Source of the DNA: Chlamydia trachomatis
GTDB lineage: Bacteria > Chlamydiota > Chlamydiia > Chlamydiales > 2-12-FULL-49-11
Assembly (NCBI GenBank): GCA_945877885.1
Contig: CAMCSI010000054.1
Location: 1-8,278 of the forward strand
DNA: 8,278 bases
Reading direction: 5' to 3'
Shown here piece after piece: positions 1-5,177 of the stretch (position 1 is the first letter of the stretch; every line of letters begins with the position of its first letter). The notes under the pieces were generated by a model, which was not told where the DNA came from, did no database searches, and saw only the letters and a list, made by a program, of their open reading frames with translations. A program made the translations under genes and the position numbers.

Positions 1-1
1 C

Positions 2-994
2 TTTGACGGTAGAGATATTGATGAAACTATGATCCGTCTAGATGGCACGGAAAATAAATCTCGTCTTGGGGCAAATGCGATTTTAGCCATTTCTATGGCA
101 GTTGCAAGGTGCGGGGCAAATGCTAAAGATCTAGAGCTCTACCAGTTTCTTGGAAATGATCAGGTCTTATTACCTACTCCCATGATGAATATTATTAATG
201 GGGGAGTTCATGCCGATAATAACCTTAATTTTCAGGAATTTATGATTCTACCGCATGGTTTTAAGACTTTTGCTGAAAAAATACGTGCAGGCTCTGAGGT
301 ATTTCACACCTTGAAAAAAATTTTAATAAGTAAGGGGCTTGTTACCTCAGTAGGGGATGAAGGGGGGTTTGCCCCCAATCTTAGCTCTACTGAAGAGGCT
401 CTTGATTTAATCATAAGAGCAATAAAGGAGGCTTCCTATCAACCTTTAAAACAGATCTCTATCACCCTTGATTGTGCTGCATCAAATTTTTATTCTGATA
501 ATGGGTACTTGATAGAAAAGAATCATCCTGAAAAAAAGCGATCTTCTAATGAACAAATCTCTTATTTAAAAACGCTTATTCGTAACTACCCTATCACATC
601 TATTGAAGATGGACTAGATGAAAATGATTGGAACGGCTGGCAATCCTTAACCAGAGAGTGTAACAGTATACAAATTGTGGGTGATGATATATTTGTAACT
701 AATAAAAAATTTCTTGAAAAAGGGATAAAGAATCATTGCGCAAATTCTATCCTTATTAAACTTAATCAAATAGGCACCGTCACCGAAACCCTAGATACGA
801 TTGCTTTTGCTAAAAAGCACCATTATTCCTTTATTATCTCCCATAGATCTGGCGATACAGAAGATTCTTTTATTGCCGATCTTGCCGTTGCTACAAGCGC
901 TCCTTTTATTAAAACCGGGTCAATGTCGCGCTCAGAGAGGATTTGTAAATATAACCGTCTCCTTGAAATCGAAAAAAACACTTCCCACCAATAA
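2..994 (+). CDS. eno: Enolase (phosphopyruvate hydratase), 5' end cut off by the window
   Basis: Enolase interconverts 2-phosphoglycerate and phosphoenolpyruvate in the cytoplasm, a step of glycolysis. The reading frame is open from base 2, so the gene starts before the window; roughly the first 95-100 of the usual 425-430 residues are missing. Numbered from the Met at position 29, the family signatures are LDGTENKSRLGANAI (4-18), NIINGGVHADN (54-64), QEFMI (69-73), VGDEGGFAP (108-116, catalytic Glu111), LDCA (148-151), SIEDG (191-195), VGDD (217-220), ILIKLNQIGT (241-250, catalytic Lys244), SHRSGDTED (271-279) and IKTG (293-296, substrate-binding Lys). Metal ligands Asp148, Glu193 and Asp219 are present, so the enzyme should be active. 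Several usually conserved positions differ (ASNFY instead of ASEFY; HADNNLNFQEF), and the C-terminal tail after LLEIE is short. The next gene begins 29 bp downstream on the same strand and may be co-transcribed. Confidence 0.96.
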   Translation, partial: FDGRDIDETMIRLDGTENKSRLGANAILAISMAVARCGANAKDLELYQFLGNDQVLLPTPMMNIINGGVHADNNLNFQEFMILPHGFKTFAEKIRAGSEVFHTLKKILISKGLVTSVGDEGGFAPNLSSTEEALDLIIRAIKEASYQPLKQISITLDCAASNFYSDNGYLIEKNHPEKKRSSNEQISYLKTLIRNYPITSIEDGLDENDWNGWQSLTRECNSIQIVGDDIFVTNKKFLEKGIKNHCANSILIKLNQIGTVTETLDTIAFAKKHHYSFIISHRSGDTEDSFIADLAVATSAPFIKTGSMSRSERICKYNRLLEIEKNTSHQ

Positions 995-1023
995 TATTTT
1001 CCCTTATCATTAAGGGTCTAATT

Positions 1024-1947
1024 ATGAAATTTATTCTTTTATTCTCCCTTTGTATCAGTGCTGTTTTTTGTGACTATGAGGAAATTGATGCCCTCGCTTC
1101 CCAATTTTCTCGTGAATTTACCGTTTTTTCTCTAGGGGCAAAGGACGGGGAGTTTGCATTTGACCTAGCGGAAAGCTTTCCACTTGCAAAAACGATCCTG
1201 GTAGAGGATAACAATCCAAAATCTACCTCATTTGGAGATGAGCTCCTCGAAAGACTAACCACCGATGAAAGTAAAAATTCCCCCATTTTTTTAAACAAAA
1301 GAATTACAAAGGAGGAATTTAAAGCTCTTTCAGAAATCTATTATTTTGATATTGTCACCTTCATTGGGGAGAGTTTTTACAATAAGCAAATAAATCAAGG
1401 TGATCTAAATGAACGTATTGAGATTATGCTCGATCTTGGCTGGCATACTTTTTTTGAGTGTCGTCAAAATTCTTCTATAGATAAGATCCTTTCTAAGAAA
1501 GAATCAATTGAAGTAAGGACATTAGATAATGGTCACAATCTTTATCATTTTGAAAATAAGAAAACCAAGCTATCAAGACATCATTTATTTGCTCCGGAGA
1601 ATCAAAGAACCATCCATACTGATTTTGAAAAAAGTATAGAAATTTTTGAAACAGAAAGGCCCACAAAATATGTCATCCTTCAAAGACAGCCAGGTCTTTG
1701 CCTAATCGATTTTAAAGCCCTCTACGGCTCTTATCCAACCCAAGAGATGTTACATAAGGAAAAAAGCAAACTTAAACTAAATACAAGACAATCGATGTAT
1801 CCACATGAGCTAATTGTAACAAATCAAGGCTTTAAATTAGTCTCTCCTCATTTACCATTGGAAGACTTTTTGCCCCTTTCAACTACTCTTTTTAATGAGC
1901 TCATCAAAACAAAGACAAAAGCAGAAGTTATACAGCTAATGAAATAA
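1024..1947 (+). CDS. Exported protein of unknown function with a methyltransferase-like N-terminal half
   Basis: I do not recognise this 307-residue protein as a named family. Residues 1-16 look like a Sec signal peptide: one Lys, a hydrophobic run (FILLFSLCISAVF), then polar sequence. The VFC at 14-16 is not a good lipobox because Phe precedes the Cys. Residues 31-63 resemble the first part of a class I SAM-methyltransferase fold: a beta strand and glycine loop (TVFSLGAKDGEF), a helix, and a second strand ending in acidic residues (ILVEDN, 58-63). FDIVTFIGES (108-117) fits the fourth strand. The catalytic side is not recognisable, so activity is doubtful. Residues 210-307 (YVILQRQPG, QSMYPHELIV) have no motif I know. 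The ATG at 1024 has an AAGGG about 9 nt upstream and sits 29 bp after eno. A periplasmic or outer-surface location is inferred from the signal peptide alone. Confidence 0.8.
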   Translation: MKFILLFSLCISAVFCDYEEIDALASQFSREFTVFSLGAKDGEFAFDLAESFPLAKTILVEDNNPKSTSFGDELLERLTTDESKNSPIFLNKRITKEEFKALSEIYYFDIVTFIGESFYNKQINQGDLNERIEIMLDLGWHTFFECRQNSSIDKILSKKESIEVRTLDNGHNLYHFENKKTKLSRHHLFAPENQRTIHTDFEKSIEIFETERPTKYVILQRQPGLCLIDFKALYGSYPTQEMLHKEKSKLKLNTRQSMYPHELIVTNQGFKLVSPHLPLEDFLPLSTTLFNELIKTKTKAEVIQLMK

Positions 1948-2014
1948 CCATTAAGCTCATGATACGTAATAAATACAACCTTCATTAGTTGATATCGATT
2001 TCTACAGATTTTAA

Positions 2015-2193
2015 ACCACCCGCTCGCTATGCTCACTAAAGAACACAAAGCTCACAGAGAGTAACAAAGACATCCTTTTATCCATGTTAATAGGACTAGA
2101 AAAATACTTTATGGTTGTAAGGGGTTTAGAAAGATCTTAATCTCTTTCTCTGTCATCTTTGTGCTCTCTAGCAAGCTTTAGTTTGCGGGTGGT
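2015..2193. repeat. Imperfect inverted repeat, MITE-like, between convergent genes
   Basis: The outer 9 bases are a perfect inverted pair: ACCACCCGC at 2015-2023 and GCGGGTGGT at 2185-2193. Reading the right arm as its reverse complement, similarity continues inward after a 1-base indel: left AACACAAAGCTCACAGAGAG (from 2042) against right AGCACAAAGATGACAGAGAA. Each arm is about 60 bases and the central spacer is about 60. It fills most of the 265-bp gap between two genes that end toward each other, so the transcript could fold into a long imperfect hairpin and act as a two-way terminator. It contains no ORF of note. I see no convincing target-site duplication. It could be a small non-autonomous mobile element or a dispersed palindromic repeat. 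Confidence 0.6.
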
Positions 2194-2212
2194 AATATAT
2201 ACTCGTCGCAGC

Positions 2213-2791
2213 TTAATCTGAAAAATAGTTTTTGACACCATCAAAGGTTGCATCCATCGCCTTATCGCCAGCCATCCAATTCGCAGGACAAACCTCCCCT
2301 ATTTCTTCAAAGTGCAAAAGACTCTTAAGCATTCGTAAAGCCTCATCCACACTTCTTCCAAGTGGTAAATCATTGATGAGTTGATGACGAATAATGCCTT
2401 CTCTATCTATTAAAAATAGACCTCTGTAAGCAATGCCCTCATCTTCCTTTAATACATCATAGCTTCTTGATACGCTCATTGTTTTATCCGCAATTAATGG
2501 ATAGCTTATGCCTTCAATCCCACCTTCAGATTTTGGTGTTCTAAGCCAAGCTAAATGGGTATAGACGCTATCGGTAGAACAGCCCACAACCTCACAATCT
2601 AAGTTTTTAAACTCTTCATATTTAGCTTCAAAAGCATGTAGCTCTGTTGGGCAAACAAAAGTAAAATCCATCGGATAGAAAAACAAAAGGACATATTTGC
2701 CTTTATAGTCATCTAAAGAAAAGTCAATCGTAAGTTCTTTTACAGCAGCCGCTGTTTCAATTTCTGGGGCCTGTTTACCTATTAAAACCAT
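2213..2791 (-). CDS. ahpC: Typical 2-Cys peroxiredoxin (AhpC/TSA family)
   Basis: This thiol peroxidase reduces hydrogen peroxide and organic peroxides in the cytoplasm and is recycled by a thioredoxin-type reductant. The 192 residues cover the whole family length. The peroxidatic cysteine is Cys47 in FYPMDFTFVCPTE, with the usual Pro40 and Thr44; Arg123 in AYRGLFLID is the conserved active-site Arg. The resolving cysteine is Cys168 in GEVCPANW, so it is a two-cysteine dimer-forming enzyme. A C-terminal YF (189-190) and a GGIEG (90-94), close to the GGLG motif, recall the overoxidation-sensitive subgroup. The ATG at 2791 is fixed by AAGGAG (2799-2804) with a 7-base spacer. A promoter lies just behind, downstream of tRNA-Arg on the same strand. 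The symbol is the family name; the exact subfamily is less certain. Confidence 0.95.
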   Translation of the reverse strand: MVLIGKQAPEIETAAAVKELTIDFSLDDYKGKYVLLFFYPMDFTFVCPTELHAFEAKYEEFKNLDCEVVGCSTDSVYTHLAWLRTPKSEGGIEGISYPLIADKTMSVSRSYDVLKEDEGIAYRGLFLIDREGIIRHQLINDLPLGRSVDEALRMLKSLLHFEEIGEVCPANWMAGDKAMDATFDGVKNYFSD

Positions 2792-2798
2792 ATTTTTT

Positions 2799-2804
2799 CT
2801 CCTT
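2799..2804 (-). promoter_or_regulatory. Ribosome binding site of the peroxiredoxin gene
   Basis: The minus strand reads AAGGAG followed by 7 bases and then ATG at 2791. This is a near-ideal Shine-Dalgarno sequence and settles the start codon. Confidence 0.8.
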
Positions 2805-2822
2805 AAAATTTCTTATACTAAT

Positions 2823-2851
2823 AGCATAACAATTAAATGATAAAAGCTCAA
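2823..2851 (-). promoter_or_regulatory. Probable sigma-70-type promoter of the peroxiredoxin gene
   Basis: On the minus strand, TTGAGC (2846-2851) and TATGCT (2823-2828) are separated by exactly 17 bp. Each hexamer matches the consensus at 4 of 6 positions, and the TTGA core is intact. It lies between the 3' end of tRNA-Arg and the Shine-Dalgarno sequence, so the gene can be transcribed independently of the tRNA. Read-through from the tRNA is also possible because both are on the same strand. Confidence 0.45.
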
Positions 2852-2865
2852 GGCTTAGAAAAGCT

Positions 2866-2938
2866 CGCACTGGAGAGGACTCGAACCTCTAACCTCCTGG
2901 TCCGTAGCCAGGTGCTCTATCCATTGAGCTACCAGTGC
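2866..2938 (-). tRNA. tRNA-Arg (anticodon ACG)
   Basis: The minus strand folds into a complete cloverleaf. The acceptor stem is GCACTGG/CCAGTGC with 7 perfect pairs (2932-2938 with 2867-2873). The D stem is GCTC/GAGC. The anticodon stem is CCTGG/CCAGG around the loop CTACGGA, which puts the anticodon ACG at 2903-2905. The variable loop is AGGTT, and the T stem is AGAGG/CCTCT with loop TTCGAGT. The discriminator base is G (2866). The 3' CCA is not encoded and must be added after transcription. In bacteria A34 of this tRNA is normally edited to inosine, allowing it to read CGU, CGC and CGA codons. Confidence 0.97.
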
Positions 2939-2986
2939 GCAAAATGGTGGATACAGCATACCCTCTTCCCTCTTTTTAGAAAAGAG

Positions 2987-3015
2987 TTAAATGGACTTCT
3001 TTTAAAATTTACAGT
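2987..3015 (+). promoter_or_regulatory. Possible promoter of the PrmA-like gene
   Basis: TTAAAT (2987-2992) and TACAGT (3010-3015) lie 17 bp apart; they match the sigma-70 consensus at 3 and 4 of 6 positions. A transcript would start about 6 bases before the ATG at 3028, giving almost no leader, which fits the lack of a Shine-Dalgarno sequence. The match is weak. Confidence 0.22.
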
Positions 3016-3027
3016 ATTCTTGCCCCT

Positions 3028-3588
3028 ATGACAGTAAATTGGGAAGAAATTTGGAAGATCCACAGCCCCTACTATAAAGAGGGTAAATTTGAATTAACCC
3101 TTGAAAATGGGGAAAAAATTCTCTTTATCCCGGGCCCTGCCTTTGGCGATGGGTCCCATCCTACTACAAATCTCGTCCTTAACCAGCTTGCCCCTCATGT
3201 AAAAGGGAAAGTTGTGGTAGATCTAGGAGCTGGAAGCGGGATCCTTTCCTTTGCAGCCTCAAAACTGGGGGCACAAGCAGTTTATGCCCTTGAAAATGAC
3301 CCTTCAGCTCTAGAAACGCTAAAGGCTAACCTAGCGCTCAATGGCTGTAAAAATATCTACCTAAATACCCAGCCAAAATCCATGGATGTTGTTTTGATTA
3401 ATATGATCTCTTCTGAGCAAAAAATCGCCCTAAAAGCCCACCCAACCCTTCTTCAAAAAGATACCCTCTATATCGTCTCCGGCATCTTGGAAGAGGAGGT
3501 GGAAAAGGTACTTTTATACCTTAACTCCCCTAAAATCAGTCATCTCACTAACGATGGGGATTGGGCTCTTATTATCGCAAAATCCTAA
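3028..3588 (+). CDS. prmA: Short PrmA-like protein methyltransferase
   Basis: This SAM-dependent methyltransferase resembles PrmA, which methylates ribosomal protein L11. It has 186 residues, whereas PrmA of Thermus or E. coli has about 250-295: the N-terminal L11-recognition domain is absent and the protein starts just before the catalytic domain. Visible motifs are PGPAFGDGSHPTT (35-47, PrmA usually has AFGTGxHxTT), SAM motif I VVDLGAGSG (63-71), the acidic end of strand 2 at Glu89 (YALENDPSAL), and NM at 125-126 after DVVLI, where PrmA has aNIla. The missing domain and the Thr-to-Asp change leave the substrate open; L11 is the default guess. No Shine-Dalgarno sequence precedes the ATG. The gene converges with the DUF4116 gene, with 5 bp between the two stops. 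Family membership is secure, target specificity is not. Confidence 0.85.
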   Translation: MTVNWEEIWKIHSPYYKEGKFELTLENGEKILFIPGPAFGDGSHPTTNLVLNQLAPHVKGKVVVDLGAGSGILSFAASKLGAQAVYALENDPSALETLKANLALNGCKNIYLNTQPKSMDVVLINMISSEQKIALKAHPTLLQKDTLYIVSGILEEEVEKVLLYLNSPKISHLTNDGDWALIIAKS

Positions 3589-3593
3589 GTTTT

Positions 3594-4808
3594 TTAATTA
3601 ATTCTAGCTGCAGCTCTTACCTCTGGATCATTTCTAAGTCTTTCACTTGCGTACTCAAATGTATATCGATTTCTTTCTACAGCAGCAAGGACAAGCTCCT
3701 TATTATTCAAAAGTGCAGGATTTGCATCGTAAAATGCATGAGGATTTTCTCCTATCAAATAAAGAACAAAATCTTGGTCTAATTTAATCCTTTCACTTGC
3801 ATATCGAAAAGCGTTATTATTTTCGATCGTAGCAGCAAGTACTATCTCTTCATCGTCTCGTAATTCCTCCCCAGCAAACTCCAGCGCAAAACCATTTTGA
3901 TTTACAGCAGCAACCACCACCGCTGGATCATTCTTAAGCCTTACACTTGCATATTCCAATGCTCGAGGATTTTGGTTTACAGCATTAAGTACAAACTCTT
4001 GATTATCCTTAAGCTCACCACTTGCAAATGCCAATGCATGAGGAGATTCGTTTACAGCAGCAAGAACCACCTCTGGGTCATTTTTAATCCTGTCACTTGC
4101 AAACATAAGTGCGTAACCATCATTCCTTACAGCAGCAAGAACCACGTCTGGATTATTTTTTAATCTGTCACTTGCATAATCTAACAGAAAACCATTTCGA
4201 GTTACCACACCAATCATAAACTCTTTATTATTCTTAAGCTCAACGCTTACATATTTCAATGCAAAAGAATTTTGGTTTATAGCAGTAATCACCACATGTT
4301 GGTCGTTTTTGCGCTCATCGCTTGCAAACCTAAATGCACGACCATTATTCCTTACAGCAGCAAGAACCACGTCTAAGTCATCTTTTAATCTGTTACTTGT
4401 ATACCTTAACAAAGAGCCACTTCGAGTTAACACACCAATCATAAACTCTTTATTATCCTTAAGCTCGGCACTTGCAATCTGAAGCGCTTTAGGGTCTTGT
4501 TCTATTGCAGCACGAACCACGTCTGGGTCATTTTTCAACCTGTCACTTGCATGCTGCAAAGCTAAACCATTTAACCTTACAGCATTAAGAACCACATTTT
4601 TATCCTCCTGAACTGCCAAAGGGGCATTTTCGAGAAAACTCCTATTTACTCTTGCCGCTCCTACAGCAATATCTCCAATATAAGGTCGTTGAGGACGAGA
4701 AACACCCCCGATTACAATAATTCTTGTCCCAGGGGTAACCACAGCATCAGCGCCCCCTCCTAATTGTGTTCTTTCAGCCCTAGAAGGGCCTGATATATTA
4801 TTACCCAT
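3594..4808 (-). CDS. DUF4116 repeat protein, possible secreted effector
   Basis: This protein is 404 residues from the chosen start. After a polar N-terminus of 68 residues (MGNNISGPSRAERTQ, then Gly/Val-rich sequence), residues 69-393 are thirteen tandem 25-residue repeats of the form DPDVVLAAVRNNGxALxFAS followed by DRLKN. An 11-residue partial copy ends the protein. This is the DUF4116 pattern, each unit probably a helical pair in a solenoid of unknown function; solenoids of this kind usually bind proteins. I start it at 4808, not at the in-frame ATG at 4865: AGGGA lies 8-9 bases upstream of 4808, and a perfect TATAAT (4837-4842) would start transcription downstream of 4865. The 4865 start would add MVLITIFDIIFFTNIGIII, hydrophobic but without basic residues. 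The Ser/Asn-rich N-terminus would suit type III secretion, which is speculative. Confidence 0.85.
   Translation of the reverse strand: MGNNISGPSRAERTQLGGGADAVVTPGTRIIVIGGVSRPQRPYIGDIAVGAARVNRSFLENAPLAVQEDKNVVLNAVRLNGLALQHASDRLKNDPDVVRAAIEQDPKALQIASAELKDNKEFMIGVLTRSGSLLRYTSNRLKDDLDVVLAAVRNNGRAFRFASDERKNDQHVVITAINQNSFALKYVSVELKNNKEFMIGVVTRNGFLLDYASDRLKNNPDVVLAAVRNDGYALMFASDRIKNDPEVVLAAVNESPHALAFASGELKDNQEFVLNAVNQNPRALEYASVRLKNDPAVVVAAVNQNGFALEFAGEELRDDEEIVLAATIENNNAFRYASERIKLDQDFVLYLIGENPHAFYDANPALLNNKELVLAAVERNRYTFEYASERLRNDPEVRAAARIN
3630..4604 (-). repeat. Thirteen tandem 75-bp coding repeats (DUF4116), in groups of three
   Basis: Thirteen in-frame 75-bp units fill this stretch exactly. Units 3, 6, 9 and 12 share an aromatic-type start (NKEFMI, NKEFMI, NQEFVL, DQDFVL), while the others start DPDVV-like. 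Units 2, 5 and 8 end in ELKD or ELKN where most end RLKN. DNA similarity is also highest at 225 bp: CACACCAATC occurs at 4206 and again at 4431. Confidence 0.85.
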
Positions 4809-4836
4809 AATTATTATCCCTATATTAGTAAAAAAA

Positions 4837-4842
4837 ATTATA
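4837..4842 (-). promoter_or_regulatory. Probable -10 element of the DUF4116 gene
   Basis: The minus strand reads TATAAT, a perfect -10 hexamer, 28 bases before the ATG at 4808. No good -35 is seen at 16-18 bp. In DNA this AT-rich a chance match is possible. If real, it rules out translation from the ATG at 4865. Confidence 0.35.
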
Positions 4843-4953
4843 TCAAAGATAGTAATTAAGACCATCTATATTTAAGCGTTTTTTATAAATATCTACTATT
4901 TATACTAAAAACACGAGGTTTCTAAAAAAAACTTACAATATTAGTAATTTAAT

Positions 4954-4982
4954 TTGATATGAATTCATAATTATATTATAAT
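4954..4982 (+). promoter_or_regulatory. Near-consensus promoter of the small gene at 5007
   Basis: TTGATA (4954-4959, 5 of 6 to TTGACA) and TATAAT (4977-4982, 6 of 6) are separated by 17 bp, the optimal spacing. Transcription would begin near 4989, giving a leader of about 18 bases that includes the Shine-Dalgarno sequence. It is the best promoter match I see in the window. The surrounding stretch 4866-4990 is very AT-rich and shows no gene. Confidence 0.65.
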
Positions 4983-4996
4983 AAACACTTGATATA

Positions 4997-5005
4997 GAGG
5001 AGGAG
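4997..5005 (+). promoter_or_regulatory. Strong ribosome binding site of the small gene
   Basis: GAGGAGGAG lies just before the ATG at 5007. AGGAGG (4998-5003) is 3 bases from the ATG, a little close, and the overlapping GAGG is slightly further away. Few genes here have a comparable purine-rich site. Confidence 0.6.
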
Positions 5006-5006
5006 A

Positions 5007-5177
5007 ATGTTTTCAACAATGCCCACAGATTTGCTGGAAGAGGTGACTAAGGGACGGTTAGAGCAGGTCAAACCTGCCGCTACCCCAAAATATGTCCATC
5101 CAGAGACGGTAAAGGTGGTGGTACCTACCAAAAATTATGCGCACGTTGCCTGGCCGTACGGCTTAAGGCCGTTTTAA
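5007..5177 (+). CDS. Small protein of 56 residues, unknown function
   Basis: The ORF runs from ATG 5007 to TAA 5175-5177 and encodes a 56-residue protein beginning MFSTMPTDLLEEVTKGRLEQ and ending AWPYGLRPF. I recognise no family. It has no signal peptide, membrane segment or cysteine. Seven prolines are spread along it, and a valine-rich stretch (TVKVVVP, 34-40) sits in the middle. An amphipathic N-terminal helix (8-22) is likely. Evidence that it is real: a near-consensus promoter and strong Shine-Dalgarno sequence at correct distances, and a GC content of about 49 percent in a stretch whose upstream flank is very AT-rich. Codons such as CTG, GTG, GCC and CCG are common here and less so in the neighbours. 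It ends tail to tail with the MFS gene, overlapping by 4 bases. It could alternatively be a structured RNA. Confidence 0.62.
   Translation: MFSTMPTDLLEEVTKGRLEQVKPAATPKYVHPETVKVVVPTKNYAHVAWPYGLRPF
5158..5175 (+). terminator. Possible short hairpin terminator at the convergent gene ends
   Basis: ACGGC (5158-5162) pairs with GCCGT (5168-5172) around the loop TTAAG, and three more T follow. The stem is only 5 bp and the T run short, so this is a weak terminator at best. It lies inside the last codons of the small gene and touches the stop codon of the MFS gene on the other strand. Confidence 0.3.

Noticed and set aside
801..1013. Leucine-rich open frame at the end of eno
   Set aside because: It lies in another frame inside the well-conserved enolase sequence, and the hydrophobic composition follows from the shifted frame.
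1848..2048. Minus-strand open frame across the end of the exported protein gene
   Set aside because: It overlaps the 3' end of a better supported gene, runs into the inverted repeat and resembles no known protein.
2970..2986. CTCTTTT-TAG-AAAAGAG hairpin upstream of the PrmA-like gene
   Set aside because: The stem is AT-rich and weak, the loop has only 3 bases, no T run follows, and no gene ends there on either strand.
2837..3031. Open frame on the plus strand covering the tRNA region
   Set aside because: It runs antisense through the whole tRNA-Arg and a promoter region, and has no ribosome site.
3897..4163. Open frame on the plus strand across the DUF4116 repeats
   Set aside because: It is antisense to the 75-bp repeats. 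Because the period is a multiple of three, a stop-free frame is copied along with each unit.
3630..4604. Regular 75-bp repeats as a possible CRISPR array
   Set aside because: The repeats are contiguous, without unique spacers, diverged, and in frame within a protein-coding gene.
4809..4865. Hydrophobic start MVLITIFDIIFF as a signal peptide of the DUF4116 protein
   Set aside because: It lacks a basic N-terminus, contains an Asp in its core, has no ribosome site, and probably lies partly upstream of the transcript start.
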